Source: Chrysoperla carnea (lineage: Eukaryota; Arthropoda; Insecta; Neuroptera; Chrysopidae). From it: 64,000 nt of DNA. Position 1 is the stretch's first letter. Each line of letters starts with the position of its first letter. The position numbers and the translations under genes were made by a program. The notes beneath the pieces were generated by a model. It searched no databases. It was given only the letters and a program-made list of their open reading frames with translations, and had not been told where the DNA came from. Shown one piece after another: positions 47,812 to 62,169 of this stretch. The stretch covers positions 68,302,181 through 68,366,180 of the forward strand of contig NC_058340.1 in NCBI RefSeq assembly GCF_905475395.1. Direction: 5' to 3'.

Positions 47812-49387
47812 GATTTTGGTTTGATTCTATTGTGTTGCATTCCTGAAACAAGAGAGAAAACCAAATTTAGAAAAAACGAAAAAACGATGGAAATTTTCGA
47901 AATCGAAGACTAAGTGAGTGATATTTTTATCGTAGGTCTGATTAAATTTTAAACTAAAAACGACTCCGCAACATTAGATTGGAAAATGGCTTTCTGTTAA
48001 ACTTTTTCTAATCCACCCTAAAATGTTCTTGGGATCAATCTGATCAAAAGCTCTCAAGGGCACACGAATTTTTAAAGAGTAATTTTGGAGCTACAGATGA
48101 TCAAAGCTATACATAATTTATATTTTTAGTACTTATATGACTAGGAAAATGGCATTCAGTGAAAATTTTTCAAATCACCCCCGAAATGTTCTTCGGATAG
48201 TTATATAGCTCGTAGCTCGAAAACTACTCGTCAAAAATTTTTGTGGCCATGAAAGCTTTTGATCAGTACGTTCCAAAAAACATTTTAGGATAGGTTAGAA
48301 AAATTTTCACAGAAAGCTACTTCTTATTGCGGGGTCCTTTCTTAAATTCACAGACAAAAAATTGTTCTCGGTTTATTTCAAAATGGAGTTGTATCTTGAA
48401 AACTATGAGCCTGATTAAATTTTTAACTTTTGGGGTCAAATTAGCCTAAGACATATATTTTTGTTGAAATTGAAGACAGAAAATAGATTTTTCCCAAATT
48501 TTTTTTGGTGGTTTCAAACCACCAAGGTGAGGTATCTTTGAAAAAATCGAGAGACACAAAAATTTTTTGTTTCGGAATTCGAGGAAAGGTGATTTATGGT
48601 GTAATTTTAACCCAAACAAGGAAAAAATCGAATTCATTAAAAAAATTCCAAAAACCGAGTTTTTTTTTTCTGCAATTTACTGTAGAAATTTTTTTCGTCT
48701 TGGAACATATTAAGGGGTATCCTCCGAGTGTAAATCCAAATTGGCGGGACGCATAGGCGTGAGCTTCAGCCGCCATGTTGGAAAACACGTTTTGTCAAAT
48801 ATCTCGTGAAAAAATTTTAAAATTGGTTTGAATCAAAATTTTGGCATTGTGGATTCTCCAAGCATTTGAATGCATTAAATACCCTAAATAAAATTTCAAA
48901 ACATAAATAAATAAACAGTTAATTGATAATAATAGACCACTAAAAATTATTTTAAATAATAATTACATGTAAATTTATGCCTATTGAATACAATTTAAAA
49001 CTAATAAATATTCATTAAAAACGAAACATTATTCTATATTTGAATTTTTAATTAAATACAAAGAAACATCCAATATTATTCAAAAAACGGAAAAGGATAT
49101 TGTAACTTATTTAACCCCTCAATATATATTAAATATTATATAAATAATACATCCCTTAATAAATATATGAATTTTAACCCCCTAGAAAAATAAAAACACT
49201 TATTAATTCTACCTAAAGAGTTTCCTGTATATCATATTTGTTATTAAAATGTATTGTCAAACTGTATAAATAATGATTTTTTTAAATAATAGATCATTGA
49301 AATTTTGTAAAATGATTAAAAAATCGACCACACACATGAAAGTCAGTTTTTAAATTGAGCGAAATATTTTAAGAGGGAAATTAAATC
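47812..49387. other. Region upstream of ihog, degraded repeats
   Basis: No gene. 47940-48330 holds loosely repeated and inverted phrases ('ggaaaatggc(t/a)ttc', 'aaatgttctt(g/c)gga' and the reverse 'cattttagga'). 48360-48760 is a degraded relative of the 10.4-11.5 kb repeat. The ihog promoter is presumably here, but no element is clear. Confidence 0.45.
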
Positions 49388-50996
49388 TCCTAGCTCTAAT
49401 AGGTTCCAAGAGTGTAGAGACCTGGTCCCGGAATTAAGCACATAAGTGATAGATAGCGGAAAACTGGTATCGCAGCTGAAAAGAATGACCTAAAATTAGT
49501 GGGTTTCAAAAAAAAATTCCAGTCAAATCGGATCAAATTTGCCTGTGTTATCAAAAAATTGAATTTTTTTAACTTTGTGACGTCATCAGAATCACAAAAT
49601 TTAATTTTGCTCTATCACATCCAAATTTTATCCAATTTTGATAAACCAAGTATGTAATCCTGCTAAATTTGGGTCATAATTTTCAAATTTGTGATTAAAA
49701 TTAACCTAGCACTTATAGGTTTCAAGAATGTGGAGCCCTGGTCCCGGAATTAAGCACATAAGTGATAGCTAGCGAAAAACTGACATCGCAGCTGAAAAGA
49801 ATGACCCAAAATTAATGGGTTTCAAAAAAATTCCAGTAAAATCGGATCAAATTTGCCTGTGTTATCAAAAAATTGAATTTTTTTAACTTTGTGACGTCAT
49901 CAGAATCCAAAAAATTTAATTTTGCTCTATCACATCCCAATTTTATCCAATTTTGATAAACCAAGTATGTAATCCTACAAAATTTGGGTCATAATTTTCA
50001 AATTTGTGATCAAAATTAACCTAGCTCTTATAGGTTTCAAGAATGTGGAGCCCTGGTCCCGGAATTAAGCACATAAGTGATAGCTAGCGAAAAACTGACA
50101 TCGCAGCTGAAAAGAATGACCCAAAATTAATGGGTTTCAAAAAAATTCCAGTAAAATCGGATCAAATTTGCCTGTGTTATCAAAAAATTGAATTTTTTTA
50201 ACTTTGTGACGTCATCAGAATCACAAAATTTAATTTTGCTCTATCACATCCAAATTTTATCCAATTTTGATAAACCAAGTATGTAATCCTGCTAAATTTG
50301 GGTCATAATTTTCAAATTTGTGATCAAAATTAACCTAGCACTTATAGGTTTCAAGAATGTGGAGCCCTGGTCCCGGAATTAAGCACATAAGTGATAGCTA
50401 GCGAAAAGCTGACATCGCAGCTAAAAAGGATGAACCAAAATTAGTGTGTTTAAAAAAAATTCCAGTCAAATCGGATCAAATTTGCCTGTGTTATCAAAAA
50501 ATCGAATTTTTTTAACTTTGTGACGTCATCAGAATCCAAAAAATTTAATTTTGCTCTATCATATCCAAATTTTATCCAATTTTGATAAATCAAGTATGTA
50601 ATCCTACTAAATTTGGGTCATAATTTTCAAATTTGTGATCAAAATAAACCTAGCACTTATAGGTTTCAAGAATGTGGAGTCCTGGTCCCGGAATTAAGCA
50701 CATAAGTGATAGCTATCGAAAAACTGACATCGCAGCTGAAAAGAATGACCCAAAATTAGTGGGTTTCAAAAAAAATTCCAGTAAAATCGGATCAAATTTG
50801 CCTGTGTTATCAAAAAATTGAATTTTTTTAACTTTGTGACGGCATCAGAATCCAAAAAATTTAATTTTGCTCTATCACATCCAAATTTTAACCAATTTTG
50901 ATAAACCAAGTATGTAATCGTACTAAATTTGGGCCACACTTTTCAAATTTGTGAAAATTAACGTAGCTCTAATAGGTTTCGAGAATAAGGAGTCCT
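49388..50996 (+). repeat. Satellite array, five monomers of about 315 bp
   Basis: The marker GTCCCGGAATTAAGCACATA recurs at 49425, 49741, 50056, 50370 and 50685 (spacings 316, 315, 314 and 315). Each unit continues with 'ctgacatcgcagctgaaaag', 'tccagtaaaatcggatcaaa', 'tttgcctgtgttatcaaaaa', 'aactttgtgacgtcatcaga' and 'aaaccaagtatgtaatcct'. Units 1 and 5 differ most, while 2-4 are nearly identical, as in arrays homogenised by unequal exchange. Partial units at both ends ('tagctctaataggtt') mark the borders. Confidence 0.95.
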
Positions 50997-51516
50997 TAAC
51001 ATTAAAAAAAATTATTAGAAAAAACTATATTAGATTTATTCCAAAAAACTATAGATAGGTTAAAAAAAAATGCATAATTCGAAAATAGATAAAATTATAT
51101 GAAGCATAAGTTTGATAATTTAATCTGCGGTTTTCGAGAAACCTTTTTATAACAATAAATTTTATTTTTCTACTACTCAACAAAAATATATTCAAAAAAA
51201 AAAACTTCAAAATAAACATATAATATTATTTTTATTTAGCAGATTTTACTTGCTTATTTTAAAAACAAAATTATATTTATATTTATTAAATAATATGTGT
51301 TTTTTGTAACTAAATACTTTATAATTTTATTAATATATAATATCGTATTCGTTCGCAGTTCGCTGTTGGTCGAAGAGCCAGAGTAGCCCGCAGACATTAC
51401 GGTATTTTAAATCAACCCTATATTTTCGTCAATTATTCTCCTATGCCTATTTATGAATTCAGTCCCGTTAGAAAAATGTAAAACTTCGACCACAATCAAC
51501 GATGTAGTAATTGTAC
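50997..51516. other. Spacer, no gene seen
   Basis: AT-rich spacer after the satellite array. A short GC-richer patch at 51350-51400 has no supported frame. Confidence 0.4.
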
Positions 51517-51648
51517 TAGGGTTGCCACGTCCAAGTTCTGGGAAGTCTGACGATATATATGTTTATATCGGAAGCTGAGAGAAATTACACGCATTCTGGA
51601 GTATCCCGAAATTTGGAGAGGTGGCAACTTGGAGAGGTGGCAACCCTA
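51517..51648. mobile_element. Small MITE-like inverted-repeat element
   Basis: Begins TAGGGTTGCCAC (51517-51528) and ends with its exact complement GTGGCAACCCTA (51637-51648), 132 bp in all. TAGGG(T)TGCCA-type ends occur in hAT MITEs. The flanking octamers AATTGTAC and AGCCGTAC match at only five of eight bases, so the target duplication is weak. An extra 'gagaggtggcaac' just inside the right end makes a short direct repeat. Confidence 0.6.
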
Positions 51649-53545
51649 AGCCGTACTTAATGCAACAAGGTAAGATTATTTTTACTAGCAACATGTATAA
51701 ATTTCAGTATTTTTAAAATATTTTGATCTTGGAGCCGGTGTAGCGTTTAGCCAATATTATTTTGCTCTAGCAGGGTCAAAACTTGAGTTGAAGAGGCCCC
51801 GGGAGAAGGAAGAGTGTGCCCTCATTTTAAAATTACTTGTGATAATAATATACTATAAATGACGGTTAAAAATTACAGTATTATGTATGATTATCCCTGA
51901 GGAAACATTGGGCATTTTCCCTGAGGAAATTGCCCGAGTTGATCCATTGTTGTTCCGACCCTGTGCACTAGTCTACTGTCCACTGGCTCTTAGACCATAA
52001 TGTTTGCTCTCTCAAAAAATAAATAATAACATAATAAAAATATGAGATTTTAATCAAACTGTGAGTATATGTAGGTACATTGCCAGTGAGTGAAGTGTGT
52101 TATGTCTTGTTGAAATTCTTTGTACCTTTGTGCATATACGCTCAGTCTCTCTCTATCTCTATCTCTCTCTCGGCTGCAGTCTTTTGGTTCGTTATTCATT
52201 TGATTCGTTGATTAACTTGTCCAATGTTGACAACTTAACAGATTGTTTAAAATATTAAAAAAAAATTTTTTAAGCATAAAATTATATAGGGTGATTGTGT
52301 TAACTTCCCTCATAACGCGAGCATAATCCACTTAAGGAGACATGCAAGGATTGAATATTACTAGGGATTTCAATAAAACTTTATAAATACATTTTTTGAT
52401 TAACAAAGTTTCCAAAAATCACAAAAAATTCCTAGGTCATCGCGCTTTTTATCATTATGTTATCGTTCAAAGTTGGCTGAAAAAATGAAGAATCATATAG
52501 GTTATCCTTTTCAATTGGATATTTCTATATCAAAAAATCTAGAGAGTGTGATAAAAAACTATCTAAAATATTTAGACAATCTTGTAGTTTATAATAATAC
52601 CATAAAAATATAAGGTTGCTGATGATATAAAAACAAAATTTTAATTAAATTATGAGTTCATCAAAGATCCATCATTTGATGAATACAGACGACTATAGTT
52701 AGAGTATTGATGATTAAAGAGCGATATCTATATTATCAAATTTATATGCCACACTTGCACACAATATATTATATATTTTTGTAGTTGCGTGGTATTGTAA
52801 AGCTTAAAGTAACCCATTACTTGACTACAAAACATGTATTTGTTTTATATGTATGTACCGTGTAATAAACCAAAACTTTTTTACAATACTGTAGGAAAAT
52901 AATCACCTTAATAAACCTTAAATTATGAAGAATTTTTGGGTAAGAAGAAAACGGTTCTTGATTGTCTTGCTAAACAGATAAATTTATAAATATGCAGCTG
53001 TGTATATTGAGTATATAGATGGATACAATGTCTTAGTATTGTACACTGTTGTCACAAATAGTACACAAATATGAGAGCATGATTTTATGGATTTGACTAT
53101 AACGGTTAAACTCCCTTAATTAATACAGGATATAATAATTATGTCTAGAAAAACTTATACAGTTGTAAAAAAAAAAACAGTATTTTTTATTTTGATTTGA
53201 TTGATTAGATTCAAAATGATGATGATTATATTGATTTAAATTAAATAAATGTAAATTTGTATGCATATCACGTTACAATGTCATAATAATAATAACTAAT
53301 TGCGTATTTAGAAGACGTTCGCTTCGATCTATACCTAAGTATTCACTAATACTTTTTAAATTCAATTCAAATAACATCATTTACGATTTGATTTTTAATT
53401 TATTCTTTATATACAAGTGGAAATTATATCTAAGTAATTCACATTTGACTTCCATTAAATAAATACAAATTATTTTTTTACAATTATTTTTTTACCATTT
53501 TAAAAAAAGGAATTTCAGACAAGTGAAGTACAACAATTTACAAAA
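51649..53545. other. Intergenic, no gene recognised
   Basis: No gene supported. A (TC)n-rich tract lies at about 52143-52172. 51770-51980 is GC-richer but has no convincing frame. Confidence 0.45.
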
Positions 53546-54092
53546 TTAAAAAACCCCCCAACAAATACGATTTATTCCTTGTAAACCGATTTTTGGAAAC
53601 TTAGTTATAAAATGTTCTCAATCAAGTCGGTTCGACCGTTTAGGGGCTACGATGCCACTGAGAAACACACAGACGCACACACAGATAAACACTTTAAACT
53701 TATAACACTTCTTCTTAAATCAATATCAAAGTGATGGTCAATGACATCAGATGAGATGAAAAGGATATTTAGAGAGCTATCATTTTTTGGGACAAATTTT
53801 TGGAAATATTTTAATGAAAATTGAAATATTTGAGTGGACTTTGTTCTTTTGAATTATTGTTTTAAATTACCTAATTATTTTACCATTTCACTTTTCGAAA
53901 TGAATTGAGCCAGGTTTATTTGACCATTCATTTCCATAGTAATTATTATTTATATGTTAAAATTATATGTTATAATCGCCAATTTTTTAGTTTTTTCGGG
54001 TACGGAACCCTAAGCTCGCACTTGAAACATTGTCCCTAAAAATTACCTTTCAAATGATACCAAAAATATTAAAATCACACACACAGCGGTCA
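53546..54092 (+). repeat. Two fragments of the CAGA-tail dispersed repeat
   Basis: 53546-53720 has 'aaattaaaaaaccccccaac', 'gttcgaccgtttaggggcta', 'cgatgccactgagaaacaca' and 'ttaaacttataacacttctt'. 53990-54092 has 'ttttttcgggtacggaaccc', 'ctcgcacttgaaacatt' and 'cacacacagcggtcaaaa'. They match the blocks at 8771-8990 and 24062-24450 in order, but with different internal deletions. Confidence 0.7.
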
Positions 54093-57000
54093 AAATACAG
54101 CAAAAATATGGTGGAAGCGCAATTAAGTCACATGATATATCCAATCTCACTAAATACTATACATTTATTTGCGCTCCCACCATATTTGTTAAAACTACCT
54201 TGTTTAAGGATGTGACAAAAAAAAAATGAGTGTGTGAAAATATTTGAAACTTTTGTATCATTTTTTGAAAGTGAATTCTTTTAGAACTTGGGAAAATTAG
54301 ACGAAAATGAAGTGTAAAACTTTTTGATGCATACCATAAGTTTTGGAATATTGATACCAAAAAATGTTAAAATTATATGTCATCATAATCGCCAATTTTT
54401 TTCGCCGTTTTCGTAATTAAACGCTTTTCTGCTCTACCCTAAATAAAAGTTAAAGTTAAACTAAATTGCAATTAAGGATAAAAATCCTGGTAGTATTAAC
54501 TGAATTTTTTTGAATTGTGAATACAAACTTGCAATGTAACAGATTTCTCTCCACAATTAAAATAATTGACAGAAATTGTGAAGCTGTTGCGTAACCATAA
54601 TTTCAAAAATTTAATTTGACATCAAAGTATGTAAACCCTAATGTTTTCATAACACAAATCTGTCATCATGTTCTGGCCTAAATATTTATGGAAGTAATTA
54701 TTAATTATGTCCTTTTAAAACATCTAATTAAAATCAGTAACTCCTTTAAAAACATGATTTAAAAAGCAATTTATAATTAAAATAAATATATTTAAAAAAA
54801 TGTTGAGTTTTGCCTGTGCATAGATTTCATAAATATTTCATGCTAAATAAAGATTATTCCATAAAAATAATATGAAATGAAACGCATAGAATGAAAATCA
54901 ATTTTCATATACCTTAATCGGAAAAGTAACATATTTCAAAATTTAATTACTCGGGATTGAATATTTGGATTGATTGATTAATTAATTATTGATTTATTTG
55001 ATTTCGCTTTTTATTATCGAGATCTTTAACGACTACTATTGAGGTATTTAACGTCTATGACGTTTTGGGTTAGGAACTGTATTTGCCTCTATTATATAAA
55101 ATTTTCTAAATTTTGCTTGTCCATAAAATGTTCTCTTTTCTTTAAAATAGACTTAAAAAATTCAAATAAAAATTGTTTAGATATATTTTTTTTAAAGTGA
55201 TTTTATCAAAAGCTAAATTCTTTGATAAAACGTGCTTAAGTTCTCCTTAAGTTTTAGAAGAGTTTGACTTAAAGTAAGCTATAATAGTTACTCCAAGCAA
55301 ATAAGACATTTGGTTACTTAAATACTGAAATGAGCAGTTTCTTAACGTAAAGTTGCACGTTTTTAATTTAAAAAAAAAGGATTTTCTGGACTCAAATCCA
55401 GATTTCATCCAAAAAGATTTTGCAATTGTTTTACTAAAATACGAATAAAAATGTCTAAAAACGATCAAAGTTGCCCACAATTTTAGCAAAAACATATAAC
55501 CACTAAGCAGTAATAAGGGTTTAAAAATCTGTGTTATATAGGTTTTACTGGCATTTTGCGGTTAAAATAATAATTAAATTACATATTGTTATCATTTTCG
55601 TTTTATTTGAATTTCATTTTTTTGCTAGTAATTTTAGATAAATAAGTCAAAGTCCTGAAAAATCAGTGAAAATCAGTATCCAAGTATAATAATTTGGTAG
55701 ATGCTGTGAGAGTACAGGTCCCGAAAATGGTTAACAAAAACAGATTTTAATGTTGAAAAAACTGGTTTCAAAATTCAAAGAAAATTCACCAATAACCAAT
55801 TTCCAATTTGCTTGGACTATTATCAAGCTGCAGAAGAAGTTATAATAGTTTAGTATATTGAACAGAGAGTTAAGAGTTTTATAATTTTTTTTTTTTTATT
55901 TATATTTTAAACCAGTACAGATTCAGTTCGCATTCAGTTTGTTTTGGTTCTTTGTTTGTTGCTAAGGTGGTATTTAGTTGGTTTTACATTTCATCTTTGT
56001 CCAACTTATATGTATCGTGGTGCTTCGGTTTAGGTATCTAACGTATTCGATAATATATTTTATTATAAATAAATTTATATATTAAAAGAATGCATTTTAA
56101 AATAGCTATATTATGCGCTCAGTTCAACTTAACATGTGCAGGTTGTCTTAGTCTTGGGTGCTATTATGTTTGAAAGTTGTAACTCCTGGTGAAGAAAAGG
56201 GGATTTAATTACGCTGTCCAGAATAGTGTGCCATTTCTATTATGATTGAACAACTTTAAAGCTGAGTTTCGAAACTGAAGGCAAATGCAAATGAAGACTC
56301 TAGTTTCGAAATCTGAAGGCAAATGCAATCTTGTGTTGAGTCTACGCCAAAATGGACTAAGTACATGAAAAGTTGCTCTTGGAAAGTTATCCAAGAAAAT
56401 GGATAAACAAAATAATTATTTTGTTACTAGCCATTTCCCGGAGGCTAAATGATCGGTTGTATCTAGAATCCTAAGTTTCCAGTGATGAGTTTCCAAATTT
56501 TATTTGGGTGAGGTTTTAATTTTATATCCTTCAAACTTTTTGGGATAACCGATTGAGTGCTATCTACAATATACAGATTGTGTTCATTGCGGAACAAATT
56601 CTTTTGTTATTAGGCATTTCTAGGGGGGCGATGTGATCGATTGTATCTAGAAATCGTATGTTTCTAGTGAAATATAAACTTTCTTTTGGTAGAGCTTGAG
56701 TCTTAGAATCATTAAACTTTGATAAAATCTGTTATTTTTTAAAATTAAGTAATCTCTGATGACTGGCCTAAACATCTCATTCGCTGAAAACTTTTTGATC
56801 CTACCACAAAAAAGAATGAATGATCTGTCATTACTTGGTCAACAAAAGGCGCAAAAAGACACTTATTTCTAAGTTACGACCGAAAGAAGGAAATGGAAGC
56901 GTACCATAACTGAAATGCTTGAGGGATATTTTGCCCGTTCTTTACAGTATGTAGTGAAAAGTCACGGGGAAAATGTGTTACATCTTTTTTCTTGCTTTAT

Positions 57001-58584
57001 ACAATCTTTCCTTGAGATGGCAGAAGATAGGAATGCTATAAGATTCATATACTTCCCACTATTAGTCGAATCTATGAGAAAATTTCTAAGAAAGTATTTA
57101 TATAACAAAGTTGTACTGATTATAACTCAAATAAAAATATTTAAAAAAAATAAATAAAAAATAAAATAAAATATAAATACAGAAAAAAAACACAAAGAAA
57201 TTCATACGTATAGAGGCAAGAGCAACAAAACAGCAGAGCAATGGTATGTAATGGCTTGGCTATTGAAAAATACCATTCCATGGGTTGATAGTTTACGATT
57301 CGCGACATTTGTTTTACAATGCCTGTTTATTGAACATAATATTACATTATATACAATACATTATGTATATCTTTACCAAATGGTTCACATTCATTATCCA
57401 CCTCCTTGATTTAATGTACTTGGGAAAACTTAACATATGGGACAAAATAACTTAAGACTTAAGATATGAATATTATCAGACGGGTTCTGGTGGTCGGAGC
57501 CCTAAATATAGGAAAGGATGTTTGTGAAAATATTATAAAACATTGCTGAAAAATATTTGTCGAGTTGATTTAATATACAGGAAATGAAAAGGCATCAATG
57601 ATTGCAAAGATCGAATATATGATGGAGATAAAGATCGTTCCAGCATAAGCTGCAGTACTTGTTCGAAGAATAATCTATGAAGGCTAACAAGAACTTTTTT
57701 TAAATATCTTTACACCCTTTGGGAAGTTAGTCGTGTGGACTACAGGGATCGCACCCACACGACTTCAGTACATCAACTATGTACTGCCAATTTTTAAAGA
57801 TATGGACAGTTTTTGGCTTTTATCTTCACTTTTCCCTCAGTTAGTTAGCAGACAGGCGAACATGTGTTTAATTTCGAAGAGAATGTATGTACATTGAATA
57901 TCCTTAAATATTTTTTACAATTACTTTTATATTTTGCAGTATGGCCTGCTTTTCTGAACCACTTAGTTCGAAATCAATAACCGTGCAACCAAGAACGACG
58001 AAGTCTCTTAAGAGAGTAGCAATAGGTTGATTGTATGCGGGTTAAACGATGTACCATAATCAGTATCGTATCCAAACTTAAATTTATCATCAATCGTGAT
58101 AAATCCAAGTAAATTCCCCATACTTGCTACCCTAAAAAAAGCCCTAAAGTTAATATCCATCCTTCCTCTTAGCTAACTGTATAGAATTTTAACATTTTAG
58201 AATTGTATGTCTATGCCAAAAAAAATTTTCTTGACGGTGTTTTGTAACGACAGAAAATAATAAATAGGCTTTATCAGTTAAACTATTCAAGTTAAATATC
58301 CCCTCATAGTAATAATTGAAGACTACGCGTATGTTGTATAACAATAGAGACCTAAGTTATGTTGCCGTTGTATTCGTAACGCGGCTTACTTTTACTTTTA
58401 CCCTAAACGACAACTTAAAACACGACATTGACAATTTAATCAGAGTAGCCTACTACCTGTGGCTCGTTGTTCGTTGGTTAGCTGGTTTGCAGGAGGCTAC
58501 ACAACATCCAGCAGCTTAGATAGATATAGACGACCACGATGACTTATCTTCGCGGAATGAAGAATCTTTTTATCATCTCACATA
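54093..58584. other. Intergenic, no gene recognised
   Basis: 4.5 kb of mostly AT-rich DNA. Repeated phrases 'tggaagcgcaattaag' / 'tttgcgctcccaccatattt' flank 54112-54187 (a short inverted repeat, ATATGGTGG...CCACCATAT). A hairpin lies at 57729-57764. I find no supported gene. Confidence 0.45.
57729..57764. repeat. Hairpin with tRNA-like box
   Basis: AGTCGTGTGG (57729-57738) pairs exactly with CCACACGACT (57755-57764) around 16 nt. On the minus strand the loop side reads 'gtgggtgcgatccctg', which resembles a degenerate Pol III box B / T arm, so this may be a remnant of a tRNA-derived sequence. Confidence 0.4.
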
Positions 58585-58920
58585 TACATGGTGATTTTTA
58601 TATCCCGTTATATATACGAAATATTATTTCCATTTGTCCGTCAGTCTGTCTACACGATATCTCAAAAACAAAAGGAGATATCGGGTTGAAATTTTTATAG
58701 CATGCTCCCTACATAAAAAGTGAGTTTAAATTTGTAAATGAGTAACATATCTCAATTGAGTCTTGGGTTTGTTGAACCAATTTTGTAAACCGTAAGAGAT
58801 AGAACAAAAGTTTAAATGTAAAAAGTGTTCCTTATGAAAAATAAACAACTTATGGCTGAAAATTTTTTTCGTAAATATCCCATTTATCCCGTGAAGGAGC
58901 TATAGGAAAAATTTTGGTGT
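58585..58920 (+). repeat. Dispersed repeat, copy of the 13861-14540 family
   Basis: Shares with 13861-14540 the ordered phrases 'gagatatcgggttgaaattt', 'aaatgagtaacat', 'ttttgtaaaccgtaagagat', 'aaaagtttaaatgtaaaaag' and 'tgttccttatgaaaaataaa'. The microsatellite is shorter here ('gtccgtcagtctgtct'). Confidence 0.75.
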
Positions 58921-61900
58921 CCATTTTTTTTTATTAAAAAATAAGAATCCCCACAAAAATTGTTATTTTGAAAATTTCTTGGTTAAAAATTTTCTTGGTG
59001 GAAACCTGAAAATACCTGAAATCAAATGCTAGAAGTTGGGATCTAGAGAATAAAATTTTCAAACAAAAATTGATATTTTTGAAGTGAAAAATCAGAAAAT
59101 GATTCAAAAAATAGGTAGTTTCATTTAAAAAAAACAAAGTTGACCATTGGTTTGGGTTTGACCGGAGGGGCGTCCCTGGGAAATAAAACATTTTGTTTTT
59201 TCATCTTGATTATAAGGATACCCCGATTTTACCTTTTTTTGATATTTCAACAATATTTTGTCGCGAAATGATCTGGAAACTTTTAAATCACTCTATACTA
59301 CACAACTCACATGCATACAGAAAATAAAATCGACCAAAAAATCCCTGACAACAACTTAAAGCATACACTGTTTTACAAGCTGTTTTAAATACACAGCTTA
59401 TGGAAGAAAAAGATCTCGTTTTTGGTTTTTGGGTGTGTTTTATTTGGGTGCTATAAAACATTGTGTAGTCACACTAAAAACACTTTAAAAGTTTAAATCT
59501 TTATTGAAGGTTTTTTTTTTGGTTTTGAAACAAAATAATTTCTAAATTGTTGAATGAATTTCTAAAAAAAATATCAATCGCGTAGGGGAGAAATTGATAG
59601 CTCATTGCTAAATTCCAGCAGATAATAGATTTTCTCAAACGTCAGGATTGAAATAATTTTCTTTTTTTAACTTGCATTTAGTAATTTTTCGATTTTATTT
59701 GAATATCTCTCCTGGTCAAAAAGTTGTATCCCAGTTATTTTTCCACAAGATGATCCACATTCGTAGATCCTAGAGAAATTACAAAGATCATCTATTTCAA
59801 ATTTTGACTGAATCATTTTCATCATTTTGCTCTAATGGTAATAAAAATATGGACTTACATAGACAAAATGATTCAACTACGGCCTTAAAAAAAAGGGTTA
59901 TCTACAGTTTGAAGTCTTTTCTATAAAAACTTATCTCTTTTGAACAGTGATATAACGTACAGGAAATCTTAAATCCTTTCTCAGTTTTCGTGTCAAACAA
60001 ACGTAACGGTTTATTTTTGTTTGAATTGTCATGGTTCGATAAATATTGCGATTCATCTCTTCAATTCCATTTTTTTTCCTCTTTATGATACAGCGAAGAA
60101 TTACCGAGCGAATTTTTTTTCATCAAAAGTAATTTAATATAAAATATTTTATTATTATTTATAATAAAGTTGACATTTTTTTCAAGACGAGGTAAAAACG
60201 TTAAGTTCCATAACACGAGAAAGGATTTTTATGCTATTGACTTTATTCGTACAATAATCTCACGTGAATACAATGGATATTGAAGAAGTAAATTGAACAT
60301 TGTTAAAGATTAGAGTTTCTGATCGAGAATTCTAAATTAGTCGTGACGAGAAAAAAACTCAATGTCTCGAGAACTCGAGTAATCAATTCCGTGAGCTTGA
60401 TAACTAAAAAACTAGCATATGATACATAGATAATAGATAATTTCAAAACTCAAATTATAGTTCAACTGAAGTTTCCGACATTGTCGTAACTCGACAATGA
60501 GTTTTACAAGAAGACAATGGATTCTTTTAACATTCTTCAGCCATGAAATCCATTTTTTCTGTGTAAAAATCCAGTCTCTAACTTCGTATATGTACAGTAA
60601 CATAAAATACGGTCACAATATTATAAAACAAGTTGCTAGAGCAAAGCAACTAAATAAATTATTATTATTATTATAAGTTATGATGTCATAAATGATTTAT
60701 TTATTGAAATCATTATTAATTTATAATATTTCTTATATAATATTTTTATTACAATCAAAAACTAACTACGATTCGTTGTTAAGCGAAGCGTCCATCTGGA
60801 TTTATTTGTTTATATTTGTGGACAAAGCAATTGAACAAAATTATTAGCAGAGAATGATTAAAAAATAAATTTCGATTTTTGCCCCAACTTCCTAGATCAA
60901 TTTTTTGTATTATATAAATACGTTTTCAACTATCAAGTAGTCATTATCAGTATGAATTAGCTAATCGTATTGTGTTACTCGGTGCTAATTTGGTGGCGGA
61001 CTGCACATTGATATTTTCGTATACCTACAATTTATACTGTTCTACGTACTAATACTTGTAGCATTCTATAGGTGAAAGAATTTTTAAAATCGGTTAAGTA
61101 GTGAATTCAAAAATGATGGATTATATATATTTTCATACAAACTTTCATCCCCTATTTCACCCTTTTAGGGGATGAATTTCATAAAATCACTTTCTTAAGT
61201 GGCACCTACAGTATAAAATCAGTATCTTCTCGAAATTCCAAACTTCTATCATTAGCGATTCAGGCTGGGCGTCGATATATCAGTCGCGGCATTGCCTATT
61301 CCCCCTCCAGATTATTTCGCCCATCTGAAATGTTTCTGATTTTAAATACAATACAAAAATCATCAAAATCAGAGCTGTCATTGAGGATTTCCTAAGAATG
61401 GCTATTTAATGTATTTCTTTATCCGACTGTTTTTAGAAAAAGCATTTTATAAATAAATAAAATAAAAAAGGGCGTTAATTAAATTATAAAATGTATCACC
61501 GCAACTCGTATCATCATATCAATGTTATTTAATTTCCTCTAACGATTTAATAATAATTTTATTTCTCAATGTGATAAATGAAAGGAAATCATTCATTATT
61601 TTCGCTTGCATTTATTATTAAAGTTGCAAAATAAAAAAAATTAATATTATTTTTTGTTCGTTTTGTAAATATTAAAAATGTATATGTGTATGCATGTATG
61701 TATGTGTGTGGAACTTTGAAGAGATTTCTTGAAGATACACACTCTATCTTGGTTCAAATTTCAAATAAAAACATTTCTTCCGATATGTATTAACAATGTT
61801 GGTGTGGTTATTTTGTATTTACTATTTATATTTGTGGTTAAATAAACACAATTATATTTTGAGATTCCGTTACAAAAAGTATAGATTATTACAAGATAAT

Positions 61901-62152
61901 GTTGCAATATTCGTCAAGTTTTAAGATTATTGTAAAACTAACCAAGGTACTTGAAAAAGGCGTTGAGTTTTTTGCCAGAATATAATTCGTTATGCTACCA
62001 TCGCATCCGTAGGAATAATTGGGGTATCTTCAACCACATTAAGGATGTATGTTTTCAACATTAAAAATTGTTTTGCAATAATATATTAAAACACTTTAGA
62101 GTCGTGCGCCATGAATCATGACGCAATCTGTTATGACAATTCATAGTATACC
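58921..62152. other. Intergenic, degraded repeats
   Basis: No gene supported. 61070-61330 resembles an old retroposon tail ('atcggttaagtagtgaattc', 'tttcatcccctatttcaccc', 'ttttaggggatgaatttcat') with a short CATCCCC/GGGGATG hairpin. A (TATG)n-like tract lies at 61681-61708. Confidence 0.45.
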
Positions 62153-62169
62153 AAAGAGTTTATGCAATT

